Source: Fictibacillus phosphorivorans
GTDB taxonomy: Bacteria > Bacillota > Bacilli > Bacillales > Fictibacillaceae
Assembly: GCF_007673525.1 (NCBI RefSeq)
Contig: NZ_VDZU01000001.1
Span: 2,988,055-3,052,054 of the forward strand
DNA: 64,000 nt
Reading direction: 5' to 3'
Part shown: positions 1 to 8,496 of the stretch, in pieces
How the letters are laid out: each line of letters starts with the position of its first letter
Numbering within the stretch: the stretch's first letter is position 1
Program-made: the position numbers and the translations under genes
Notes under the pieces: model-generated
The model's database searches: none
Told to the model about the DNA's origin: nothing
What the model saw: the letters and a program-made list of their open reading frames with translations, nothing else

Positions 1-1
1 C

Positions 2-1845
2 ATTAGCGCTATCACTGGTACGCTAAATGCCAATGTCACTGGAAATGTTACCCTGCTTGGCGGCACACTTAACAATCTTTTAAATGGAACCATCACCAGC
101 GTTTTAGGGGCAACAATTACGGCGGGTACGATAAATACAGTCGAAAATGTTTTGGCGGCTACTATTGTCGGGGGGACTATTAACTCCATTACAGGGACTG
201 TAACAGCAGATGTTACGGGGAATGTTACTCTGCTCGGCGGAACGCTTAACAATCTTTTAAACGGAACCATTACAAGTGTTCTTGGCGCAACCATCACGGC
301 TGGAACGATAAACACAGTTGAAAATGTTTTGGCGGCCACGATTGTCGGCGGTACCCTCAATGCAATTACAGGAACTGTCACTGCTGATGTCTCTGGAAAT
401 GTTACTCTTCTAGGTGGGACAGTTAATAATATTTTGAACGGCACGATCACAAGTGTTCTCGGAGCTACCATCACTGCTGGAACGATTAATACCGTTGAAA
501 ATGTTCTAGCCGCCACGATTGTCGGCGGCACCATCAACTCTATTACTGGCACTGTCACTGCTGATGTTACGGGGAATGTCACACTCCTTGGTGGAACGCT
601 TAACAATATTCTAAACGGGACGATCACAAGTGTTCTAGGGGCTACTATCACCGCCGGAACGATAAATACAGTTGAAAATGTGTTGGCTGCCACCATTGTC
701 GGCGGCACTCTCAACGCCATTCTTGGGACGGTCAATGCAAACGTCACAGGCAATGTCACTCTGCTCGGCGGCACACTTAATAACATTCTAAACGGAACCA
801 TCACGAGCGTGCTCGGAGCTACTATTACGGCCGGAACCATTACCACTGTCGAAAATGTCTTGGCCGCCACCATCGTTGGAGGCACCATTAGCGCCATCAC
901 TGGTACGGTTAATGCAAACGTTACTGGCAACGTTACCCTACTTGGTGGAACGCTTAACAATATTCTAAACGGGACGATCACAAGTGTTCTAGGGGCTACT
1001 ATTACGGCCGGAACGATAAATACAGTTGAAAATGTGCTGGCCGCCACTATCGTCGGCGGCACTCTCAACGCCATTCTTGGGACGGTCAATGCAAACGTCA
1101 CAGGCAATGTCACTCTGCTCGGCGGCACACTTAATAACATTCTAAACGGAACCATCACGAGCGTGCTCGGAGCTACTATTACGGCCGGAACCATTACCAC
1201 TGTCGAAAATGTCTTGGCCGCCACCATCGTTGGAGGCACCATTAGCGCCATCACTGGTACGGTTAATGCAAACGTTACTGGCAACGTTACCCTACTTGGT
1301 GGAACGCTTAACAATATTCTAAACGGGACGATCACAAGTGTTCTAGGGGCTACTATTACGGCCGGAACGATAAATACAGTTGAAAATGTGCTGGCCGCCA
1401 CTATCGTCGGCGGCACTCTCAACGCCATTCTTGGGACGGTCAATGCAAACGTCACAGGCAATGTTACTCTGCTCGGCGGCACACTTAATAACATTCTAAA
1501 CGGAACCATCACGAGTGTTCTCGGGGCTACGATTACGGCGGGAACCATTACTACCGTGCAAAATGTATTGGCCGCTACCATTGTTGGCGGCACTCTCAAC
1601 GCTATTCTTGGGACGGTCAATGCAAACGTCACGGGCAATGTCACTCTGCTCGGCGGAACGCTTAACAATATTTTAAACGGAACCATCACGAGCGTTCTCG
1701 GGGCTACAATTACGGCTGGAACGATTACCACTGTGCAAAATGTGCTGGCTGCCACCATTGTCGGCGGCACGCTGAACAACCTTTTGAACGGAACCATCAC
1801 GAGTGTACTTGGAGCTACCATTACTGCGGGTACACTGACGGCGGT
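2..1845 (+). repeat. 177-bp coding tandem repeat with 354-bp higher-order duplication
   Basis: The 177-bp (59-codon) unit begins at 152, 329, 506, 683, 860, 1037, 1214, 1391, 1568 and, shortened, 1745, with a further partial unit at the left edge. Units at 683, 1037, 1391 and 1568 are of one type (LNAILGTVNANV) and those at 860 and 1214 of another (ISAITGTVNANV). The pair 683-1036 is almost identical in DNA to 1037-1390. Older units differ at many silent sites, so the 354-bp duplication is recent. Confidence 0.92.
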
Positions 1846-2182
1846 ATCACAAAATACATTTGTTGAGCAAAGCTTTTTAAATATTCCCGTTGGCACAGCG
1901 GCATCTTTTAGCCCTCTTCCAACCATCACAACATCCGTGTTAGAAACGTATTCATTTTTTATCTACAACACGAACAATGTTGGGACGGTCGACACGATTG
2001 TTGAGATCAGCGCAAACGGAACAAATTGGTTTACAGATGTAACCGGCTTGAATATAAATCCTGGATCAGTTGATGTTTTAGTGCCTCAGCGCTTTTTAAA
2101 ATATACACGGTTGTCATATCGGACTTCGACGACGCTTGCTACAGCTACAATCAGTGTCATATTTAATGCCCAAGGATCATAA
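2..2182 (+). CDS. Thr/Asn-rich 59-residue-repeat surface protein, 5' end outside window
   Basis: The reading frame is open from the left edge, so the TTG near 152 is only an internal Leu codon and the N-terminus is missing. About ten copies of a 59-residue unit are visible, each holding AATIVGGT, GNVTLLGGTLNN and NGTITSVLGATITAGT blocks. The regular G-T-hydrophobic spacing suggests a beta-solenoid or fibre. The last unit is internally shortened, and from about residue 610 a non-repetitive beta-rich domain of about 110 residues ends the protein (it contains YSFFIYNTNN and FNAQGS). I do not recognise the family with certainty; similar C-terminal domains occur in Bacillus/Paenibacillus surface or spore-coat-like proteins. 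A terminator follows, then three glycosyltransferase genes on the same strand. The Thr/Asn content makes it a plausible glycosylation substrate (inference). Confidence 0.8.
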   Translation: MSAITGTLNANVTGNVTLLGGTLNNLLNGTITSVLGATITAGTINTVENVLAATIVGGTINSITGTVTADVTGNVTLLGGTLNNLLNGTITSVLGATITAGTINTVENVLAATIVGGTLNAITGTVTADVSGNVTLLGGTVNNILNGTITSVLGATITAGTINTVENVLAATIVGGTINSITGTVTADVTGNVTLLGGTLNNILNGTITSVLGATITAGTINTVENVLAATIVGGTLNAILGTVNANVTGNVTLLGGTLNNILNGTITSVLGATITAGTITTVENVLAATIVGGTISAITGTVNANVTGNVTLLGGTLNNILNGTITSVLGATITAGTINTVENVLAATIVGGTLNAILGTVNANVTGNVTLLGGTLNNILNGTITSVLGATITAGTITTVENVLAATIVGGTISAITGTVNANVTGNVTLLGGTLNNILNGTITSVLGATITAGTINTVENVLAATIVGGTLNAILGTVNANVTGNVTLLGGTLNNILNGTITSVLGATITAGTITTVQNVLAATIVGGTLNAILGTVNANVTGNVTLLGGTLNNILNGTITSVLGATITAGTITTVQNVLAATIVGGTLNNLLNGTITSVLGATITAGTLTAVSQNTFVEQSFLNIPVGTAASFSPLPTITTSVLETYSFFIYNTNNVGTVDTIVEISANGTNWFTDVTGLNINPGSVDVLVPQRFLKYTRLSYRTSTTLATATISVIFNAQGS

Positions 2183-2197
2183 AATAAACACAAATCA

Positions 2198-2229
2198 ATC
2201 CCTCTGTCATTAGATAGAGGGATTTTTTA
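2198..2229 (+). terminator. Intrinsic terminator after the repeat protein
   Basis: An 8-bp stem, ATCCCTCT paired with AGAGGGAT, is followed by TTTTTT. It separates the surface-protein gene from the glycosyltransferase genes, which may still receive read-through. Confidence 0.85.
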
Positions 2230-2247
2230 CGGACAGGAGGTTACGGA

Positions 2248-4275
2248 ATGCTTCTTGGACTTCATATGATTGTGAAAAATGAGGCTGAATGGCTGGCTAA
2301 TTGTCTCGACAGCATTCAAGAGTTTGTAGATGAAATCATTATTGTCGATACAGGCTCAACGGATCAAACGAGAGACATTGCCAAGACGTATGGTGCTAAA
2401 GTGATCAGCACTGAATGGAAAGATGATTTTTCAATGGCGCGAAACTCATCTCTTGCACACGCCAATACCGACTGGATTCTGTACATGGATGCGGATGAAG
2501 TGTTTACAGGGAACGGCAATGAGCTTAGAGATACATTACAAAACTCAACGCGCCATGCTTATTTTGTTGAGATTGAAAGCTTGATTGGATCATCTTTACA
2601 TGAGAAAACGATTCATCCTTCTATCCGTTTTTTTCGCGCGAAAGAAAATTACTTATTTTCCGGTCCCATTCACGAGGATATTCTTCCTTCGATACAAGAG
2701 AAAACGGCAAATAAAACAGAGATTGGAAAACTGGCTTGTAAACTTGTTCATTATGGATACTTGCCTGTCATTTCTCAAGCAAAAAACAAAGCCGCTCGAA
2801 ATGTTTTCATTTTAGAAAAAGCCCTTAGAACTCATCAAAATCATCCGTATTATCTCTATCATTTAGGAATGGCTTATGAGAACTTAGGTGAGTTTGAAAA
2901 AGCTAAGCTGGCAATAGAAAAATCTTTGCAGGTATGTGAGGAAAAGTTGTCTTATCGTCCTACGATCGTAAAAGACTTATGCAAGTTATACCGAAAGCTG
3001 AATCAGACTTATCTGACTAGAGCTCTCTTAGAACGTGAACTAGAAAACTATTCAGATTACCCTGATTTGTATTATCAATTCGGTCATGCCTATCTTTGTG
3101 AGAAGGATGATGAAAAAGCACTTAGGATGTTTAAGAAAGCGACTGAGGTTCAGCATTGTTCTCAATATGTAACTGAAGCTGGATGCAATCATTTTTTATC
3201 GTTTACAGAAATGGGAAAGGTCGCTGTACAATGGTCTGCGCATTCAGATGCACTGAACTATTTTATACAGGCTCTTAACTTCTGTCCGTATTATGAGGAG
3301 GCGCTTTATGGGATTACAGACATCCTTATTGCCGCTCAGCTTTCTGATGATGAAATCGTAAAAGAATTAAACCAGCTCCTCACCCCTTCCCTTAATAATC
3401 CCGCTTTAAAGGAAGCAGTTGAGGTTGCGCTTTGTCATGCTCTTTATTACGGAGGGTGCTATAAGGCATTTATTGCGAGAGTTGATGGGTTAAAAGGAAG
3501 ACCTCCTGAACTTCAAGATCAATACGTGTTAAGTCTTTTGTTATCCAGCGATGAGTTAAGGGCCATACATGAAGTAGAAAGAATGCAGCAAGCCAACGCA
3601 GCTGTTCCTGACCACCTTTTTAACGCGCTATTCTTAAACGCTTTGGAACGGGACAGCGACATCCCCTCTGTCTGTTTAAAATGGATGGAACAGCAAAGTA
3701 ATCATGCGTACTACAGTCAGCTGATCGAAGGTGTGAAAAACGAATTTTCTGCAGAAAAACAAATGAATTTTCTATTGTTTCTTAAACCGCTTATTCACTT
3801 ATGCATAACAAACCGTTATTACTCCCTATTAACCAAAGTGTTGATGAGCTGTCCGGAGCTGCGCCTTTATGCTGCAAAAATGATGTTTTATGAAGGCTAT
3901 TCCCAACTTGCTCGTCCACTTTTTGAGACGTTGAATCACGATAACAAACTAGACGGAGAAGGCACCTTCCTGCTCGGACAAATGTTATATGCCGAAGAGG
4001 ATTGGGCGCAGGCTTCTTATTGTTTTGAGGCCGCTCTTAAACTTCAACCTGCTATCACTGAAGCACATACAGGCGCAGGGCTCTGCTATCTTCAGCAAGC
4101 CAAAACAGAACTTACTCAGTCTGTAGAAAATTTCCCTGAGTATCCTCTTTTTGCTGCGCACCTTCAAAAAGTAAATCTTTCTATTGAACTAGCATCTAAA
4201 TCTCGTTGGAGTGCGGTATGGAGAGGAAAGCAAAGGAGGAATACGTTATGCCAAATACCATCTCCCTCTGTATGA
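2248..4275 (+). CDS. GT2 family glycosyltransferase with TPR-like C-terminal region (paralogue 1)
   Basis: A 675-residue protein with an N-terminal GT-A domain: MIVKNEAEW start, IVDTGSTD at about 32-39 and the metal/nucleotide motif DAD at 81-83. From about residue 195 there are TPR-like helical repeats (NHPYYLYHLGMAYENLGEFEKA is one). The architecture resembles the GT2-TPR/SunS-like group, which transfers sugars to peptides or proteins. There is no signal peptide, so it is cytoplasmic. AGGAGG lies 7 nt before the ATG. It is the first of three tandem paralogues, and the next gene starts inside its 3' end. The acceptor is unknown; the adjacent repeat protein is the obvious candidate (inference). 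Confidence 0.88.
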   Translation: MLLGLHMIVKNEAEWLANCLDSIQEFVDEIIIVDTGSTDQTRDIAKTYGAKVISTEWKDDFSMARNSSLAHANTDWILYMDADEVFTGNGNELRDTLQNSTRHAYFVEIESLIGSSLHEKTIHPSIRFFRAKENYLFSGPIHEDILPSIQEKTANKTEIGKLACKLVHYGYLPVISQAKNKAARNVFILEKALRTHQNHPYYLYHLGMAYENLGEFEKAKLAIEKSLQVCEEKLSYRPTIVKDLCKLYRKLNQTYLTRALLERELENYSDYPDLYYQFGHAYLCEKDDEKALRMFKKATEVQHCSQYVTEAGCNHFLSFTEMGKVAVQWSAHSDALNYFIQALNFCPYYEEALYGITDILIAAQLSDDEIVKELNQLLTPSLNNPALKEAVEVALCHALYYGGCYKAFIARVDGLKGRPPELQDQYVLSLLLSSDELRAIHEVERMQQANAAVPDHLFNALFLNALERDSDIPSVCLKWMEQQSNHAYYSQLIEGVKNEFSAEKQMNFLLFLKPLIHLCITNRYYSLLTKVLMSCPELRLYAAKMMFYEGYSQLARPLFETLNHDNKLDGEGTFLLGQMLYAEEDWAQASYCFEAALKLQPAITEAHTGAGLCYLQQAKTELTQSVENFPEYPLFAAHLQKVNLSIELASKSRWSAVWRGKQRRNTLCQIPSPSV

Positions 4276-5936
4276 TCGTTAAAGATGAGGAGCATGTATT
4301 GGCAGATTGCTTAGAGAGCGTTAAAAATCTTGTTTCTGAAATGATTATAGTGGATACGGGTTCAACCGATCGCACGGTTCAAATTGCGAAGAACTATGGT
4401 GCAAGAGTTATAGAGACAGATTGGAGAAATGATTTTTCGTGGGCCCGTAATTTAGGGGTTGAGCAAGCAACATGTGACTGGATTTTGTTTTTAGATGCAG
4501 ATGAGTCACTCGATCCTGCAAGTCTTGATGATGTGCGAGCGTGGGCAAATTATGAAGAGGCTGAAGCGTATTTCTTTAAAATATACAACTTCTTTTCTGA
4601 TACAGAAGCAAGTATTAACCCTACCATTCGTATGTTTCGGAACCTTCCTGCTTACCGGTTTACAGGCAGCATTCATGAACAGATCAGTGAAACCATCCAG
4701 CAACATAAACCTGATGCGCGCTTTGTTATGACGAACGTGAAGATTAATCATTGCGGCTATCAACCTAGTATTTATTCTGCAAAAAACAAATCTCAGCGCA
4801 ATATCTCTTTGCTTTTAAAAGAGCTTGAGCGCAATCCGAATCACGCTTTTCATCAATACAACATTGGTGTAGAGTACCTGCAAACAGGAGAAATCGAAAA
4901 ATCATTAGCCGCTTTTCAAAAATCTATAGAACTTGTTGATCCTCTCTCCAATTATGCACACCTTCTTTATAAGTTCGAATCCAGGTGCTATGGTGCACTC
5001 AACCGGCTGGAAGAGGCCATCGAAAGCTGTAATAGAGGTTTAGCGAAATACCCTGACTATACAGATCTTTTTCATTACAAAGGAACGTATTATTTAGCGA
5101 TGGGCAAGAATTCAGAAGCGGAAGAATCCCTTGATCGGGCATACTCTTTATCTGAACCGCTTAAATATCATACAGAAAGCGGAATCGGAACGTTCACTAC
5201 CGCTTACTTGTTAGGACTTGCAAACGAAGCACTTGGTGATGATGAAAGAGCTCTGCACTTCTATTTTGCTTCGTACAAGCAAAATCCGGCTCACCTTCGC
5301 CCAATCTTTCGTGCTTTTCAACTGATTCGCAACAATGGAAAAGAACACGAACTTTATGAACTCATTCATCAGAAATTCAAGGTGTCTACCTTTAAAGACC
5401 GAAGTGTCATTCAAGATATACTCGTCCGCTGTCATTGCTACAAAACCGTTTTGCGTTTTATAGAAAATTGGCTGGAAGAAGACTGGATTGGCACACACGA
5501 AAAAGTGCATTTGCGAGAACTTCAGCTTGAATGCCGCTTGCTTTCTGGTGAGCCTGTATTAGAAAATGAGTGGAACAGCCATTCGAAATTAAAAAACCTG
5601 ACTGGTGAAACCTTGCCGCCTGCTTTTCATCCTAACTTTGCAGAAAATAAATTACATTCGTTAGTGGATACAGAAAGAATGGCTCACCTATTGTTTGCGA
5701 CGGGCTGTTTTCATCACTTCCACACCTATATGAAAGAGTGGAAAACAAAAGAAAAACACACACAGAAAACTTTTGAGATTTCTTCCCGGTACCAGCGGGC
5801 ACAAACTTTGTCTTCTATCGCTGAACAGCATTTTTCGGCGTTTTTGCAAAATCAAAAAATTGAGCTGGTTCGATCAGCTAAAACCGTTCTTCCTTTTGAT
5901 GAAGGGCTGATACCATATGAACCGCGATTATACTAA
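4248..5936 (+). CDS. GT2 family glycosyltransferase with TPR repeats (paralogue 2)
   Basis: A 562-residue protein starting MPNTISLCMIVKDEE. I chose the ATG at 4248, with AAGGAGG 8 nt upstream, over the earlier in-frame TTG at 4206. The gene overlaps paralogue 1 by 28 bp, so the two are probably translationally coupled. The N-terminal GT2 domain carries IVDTGSTD and DAD at 83-85, and TPR-like helices follow from about residue 200 (NHAFHQYNIGVEYLQTGE). It is closely related in its first 180 residues to both neighbours, while the TPR parts have diverged. This suggests one shared sugar donor and different acceptor recognition (inference). Confidence 0.88.
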   Translation: MPNTISLCMIVKDEEHVLADCLESVKNLVSEMIIVDTGSTDRTVQIAKNYGARVIETDWRNDFSWARNLGVEQATCDWILFLDADESLDPASLDDVRAWANYEEAEAYFFKIYNFFSDTEASINPTIRMFRNLPAYRFTGSIHEQISETIQQHKPDARFVMTNVKINHCGYQPSIYSAKNKSQRNISLLLKELERNPNHAFHQYNIGVEYLQTGEIEKSLAAFQKSIELVDPLSNYAHLLYKFESRCYGALNRLEEAIESCNRGLAKYPDYTDLFHYKGTYYLAMGKNSEAEESLDRAYSLSEPLKYHTESGIGTFTTAYLLGLANEALGDDERALHFYFASYKQNPAHLRPIFRAFQLIRNNGKEHELYELIHQKFKVSTFKDRSVIQDILVRCHCYKTVLRFIENWLEEDWIGTHEKVHLRELQLECRLLSGEPVLENEWNSHSKLKNLTGETLPPAFHPNFAENKLHSLVDTERMAHLLFATGCFHHFHTYMKEWKTKEKHTQKTFEISSRYQRAQTLSSIAEQHFSAFLQNQKIELVRSAKTVLPFDEGLIPYEPRLY

Positions 5937-7422
5937 GAAAACAGTCTCTTTATGCATGATAGTAAAAAATGAAGAAACCCATCTATCCCGTTGTCTGGAT
6001 TCAGTATGTGACATCGTGGATGAAATCATTATTGTGGATACTGGTTCTAGTGATGGTACTCTTTCAATCGCTGAACAATATGGTGCTGTGGTTGTACCAT
6101 ATGTGTGGAATCATCATTTTGCTGAAGCCAGGAATGTAGGCCTAAAGCTTGCGACAAGTGATTTTGTTCTAGTTTTGGATGCGGACGAGGAACTGGATCG
6201 AGGCAGTGTCGCCCCTCTACAAGAAATCATACAATCTGGCAATGGTTCAGCTTATTATGTAGAGCTGAAGAATTTTATCGGCTCGTATCATCCTCATCAA
6301 TATTACAAAGATACTTCCTGCAGACTGTTTCGAAATGTTAAAGGCTACAGTTTCAGCGGCAGAATTCATGAAGACATCGCTCCGTCTATATTAAAGTCAG
6401 GTGATGTGATTCAAACGATACCGATTGTGCTGAATCATTACGGATATTTGAATCAAACCCTGCAGGATAAAAATAAGAGCGAGCGGAACTTACAGCTTGT
6501 TGAATTGGCTTTAAAAGAGAACCCTTCTGACGTTCGCTGCCTTTATGCGTATGGAGCAGAACAGCTTCAGCAAGGCCGAAATGTGGAAGCTCTGCAAACC
6601 TTTATTTCCATTCTAGAGACCTTACCTGTTTCCTCTGACATTTTTCCGGATGTCTTGTTGAAGACCATTTCTATATATAAATTAAAAAACGATATTGCAA
6701 TGGTCCTGCAGCTTACCGAAAAGGGATTGAACTACTTTCCGCATTTCACGGATTTACTTGATCTAAAAGCAGAGGTCCTTTCTGCACAAAAAGACTATTC
6801 TTCTGCAATAAAGTCACTACAACAATCTCTGCAAGCCGGTAATGAAAAAGGTAAACTATCTGTTATGGGTGGATCGGGAAGCTACAGAACGGCTTATGCA
6901 TTAGGCGGTGTATACGAACGTTTACAAGACTATGAAACGGCTTGTTATTATTATCAGATCGGATTAACCATGCTTCCCGCTTTTGAAGCTGCTTGGTCAC
7001 GCTGGTGCATGCTCAAACTATGTATGGATCAAGAAGAGGAAGTTTTCCAGTTTGTTAGGCAATACCATCGTTTTTTTGTACCTTCTCAGTGGGAGATATT
7101 ACGAAAATGGGTTGCTTTTTTTAATAAAGAAAACAGTCTGCGAGATTTAGAGGATTGCGTTCAATCCCATTTCATAGGACAATCCGAGTCAAACATAACG
7201 CGTTTAGAGACGGATGAAGCATATCATATTTGTTTTTGTTTGCTTGGGATTCATACGTTACAATCCCTTCATCGTACCTTAGTGATTTCATCATACCTTA
7301 CGAATGAACTTCCATTGCGGTGTGTCATTCGGTCACAAACCTTCATTCAATTAGCAATGCATCATATTCCTGAAGTTGACTCATCCTGTCTTTCACTTCA
7401 GCAGGCGGTGAATGGGGTTTGA
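5917..7422 (+). CDS. GT2 family glycosyltransferase with TPR repeats (paralogue 3)
   Basis: A 501-residue protein, the third in the series, overlapping paralogue 2 by 20 bp. The GT2 motifs are MIVKNEE, IVDTGSSD and DAD at 88-90. TPR-like segments follow (NPSDVRCLYAYGAEQLQQG and a second near residue 325). Its ribosome binding site is weak (GAAGGG about 9 nt upstream), in keeping with coupling to the preceding gene. A terminator follows directly. It lacks signal peptide and membrane segments. Confidence 0.87.
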   Translation: MNRDYTKKTVSLCMIVKNEETHLSRCLDSVCDIVDEIIIVDTGSSDGTLSIAEQYGAVVVPYVWNHHFAEARNVGLKLATSDFVLVLDADEELDRGSVAPLQEIIQSGNGSAYYVELKNFIGSYHPHQYYKDTSCRLFRNVKGYSFSGRIHEDIAPSILKSGDVIQTIPIVLNHYGYLNQTLQDKNKSERNLQLVELALKENPSDVRCLYAYGAEQLQQGRNVEALQTFISILETLPVSSDIFPDVLLKTISIYKLKNDIAMVLQLTEKGLNYFPHFTDLLDLKAEVLSAQKDYSSAIKSLQQSLQAGNEKGKLSVMGGSGSYRTAYALGGVYERLQDYETACYYYQIGLTMLPAFEAAWSRWCMLKLCMDQEEEVFQFVRQYHRFFVPSQWEILRKWVAFFNKENSLRDLEDCVQSHFIGQSESNITRLETDEAYHICFCLLGIHTLQSLHRTLVISSYLTNELPLRCVIRSQTFIQLAMHHIPEVDSSCLSLQQAVNGV

Positions 7423-7435
7423 ATTTATAAATATT

Positions 7436-7475
7436 AGATCCATTAAGATGCGGTTTATCTTTATGGGTCTTTTTT
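7436..7475 (+). terminator. Intrinsic terminator of the three-glycosyltransferase operon
   Basis: AGATCCATTAAGAT pairs imperfectly with ATCTTTATGGGTCT (14 positions, one wobble and one mismatch) across a 7-nt loop, and is followed by TTTTTT. Confidence 0.8.
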
Positions 7476-7509
7476 CATGATAATCAGTGCTGCCTTTGGA
7501 AGCAGAAGT

Positions 7510-7580
7510 AGTTGATTTCCGCTCCAGGCTGCGCTCTTTCCGCGGGGCAGGCCGTGAGCCACCTTGCGCTTCAATCAACT
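7510..7580. mobile_element. Short MITE-like dispersed element with inverted ends
   Basis: A 71-bp GC-rich block bounded by AGTTGATT and its inverted copy AATCAACT. Inside are CTTTCCGCGGGG and GTGAGCC, words I recognise from a dispersed Bacillaceae intergenic element; this copy appears shortened. It has no coding capacity. It lies in the convergent spacer between two glycosylation gene groups. Confidence 0.6.
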
Positions 7581-7720
7581 TATCAAAGAAGTAAATAAAA
7601 CAAAATGACTCAAAAAAACGATCTTTTAGAAAGGAGCCTTTAGAAAGCAACATTTCATTGAAAATCATGCCGTATTTTAAATGAAGTGGAGGAATGCAAT
7701 GCTGATTTTCATGTGTTGGG

Positions 7721-7846
7721 GCGAAACAGTGGTCAGTTGGAGCGAAAGGAGAGGGTCATTGAGCGAAACAAGGCAGCCTTTGAGCGAAACGAGAGAGTCA
7801 TTGAGCGAAACAAAGCCTTGTTTGAGCGAACGTGTAAAAAATAAAA
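7721..7846. repeat. 21-nt periodic array A, core GAGCGAAAC, six units
   Basis: The word GCGAAA (GCGAAC in the last unit) starts at 7721, 7742, 7763, 7784, 7805 and 7826, exactly 21 nt apart each time. Core TTGAGCGAAAC is conserved and the other ten bases vary. The array lies between convergent genes (5917-7422 and 7943-8479), just after the terminator and the MITE-like element. An open frame across it gives SETxxxL heptads but has no ribosome binding site and no coding look. The rest of the 7423-7942 gap shows no gene. Confidence 0.9.
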
Positions 7847-7942
7847 GAACACGTACCGTAAAACTCAAAAGCGTGAATCACTCTCCCCTCCAACCAGCCT
7901 GTCCACAAGTAAATAAAAAAAGAGGACTTCTCCTCCATTTTT

Positions 7943-8479
7943 TTATGAAACGGGGCTCACTTCTGCCCATCCAATTGTTATGGCAAGTGTATTTGTTCCA
8001 CCCGCTAAGCTTTGCAGGTTTACGATAAGACGTGTGTTTGGAGGAACGATGATTTTTCCAATCTCATCATTATCAATCGGCCCTGTTGCTTGAATAATTG
8101 TGCTGAACGTGGTACTGCCTACCGCTGGATTTGACCCTGCGCCACCCGTTGTATTCGTAAACGTAGGGATTAATTGGCTGGCATTCGTAAAACCGAAGTT
8201 GGTATTTACAGGCTGCAACGTTATTCCCCCTGCTATTGTCCCCCCTCGCATCAAATAGACTGCCGTGTTTGAGAGAGCGCCGCCAAATATTCGGCCGATT
8301 CGTGCTGTATAACGTGAACTTGATGGATTATCCAATTGAATCGCGAGGTAGCTGTTAGCCGCAACAGCTACAATTCCTGTTGTGATTCGATAGTTTACAC
8401 CATTTTGCGCACTTGCTGCAGATATATCTTGATAGACAACAGGTTCTCGGAGGTTACCAAAGACATTATAATTCGGCAT
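7943..8479 (-). CDS. Small beta-rich protein of unknown function, probable surface/structural protein
   Basis: A 178-residue protein beginning MPNYNVFGNLREPVVYQ. It has no signal peptide and no membrane segment, and it is rich in Gly, Thr, Asn and Ile with alternating hydrophobic residues, which suggests a beta-sandwich. I do not recognise a catalytic motif or name a family with confidence. It is the last gene of a - strand run of glycosyltransferases and so mirrors the repeat protein at the other end of the locus. It may be a glycosylated spore- or cell-surface protein (inference). The start has a modest GGGTGA ribosome binding site. Confidence 0.7.
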   Translation of the reverse strand: MPNYNVFGNLREPVVYQDISAASAQNGVNYRITTGIVAVAANSYLAIQLDNPSSSRYTARIGRIFGGALSNTAVYLMRGGTIAGGITLQPVNTNFGFTNASQLIPTFTNTTGGAGSNPAVGSTTFSTIIQATGPIDNDEIGKIIVPPNTRLIVNLQSLAGGTNTLAITIGWAEVSPVS

Positions 8480-8496
8480 GATGTATCACCCTGTTT

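Noticed and set aside
152..2182. TTG at 152 as the start of the repeat protein
   Set aside because: It is the Leu codon of a repeat unit; the frame is open to the window edge and the same unit is visible upstream.
7681..8028. + strand open frame with SETxxxL heptads
   Set aside because: It exists only because array A has a step of 21 nt (seven codons). It has no ribosome binding site, runs through a terminator-free spacer into a gene on the other strand, and the heptads are degenerate.
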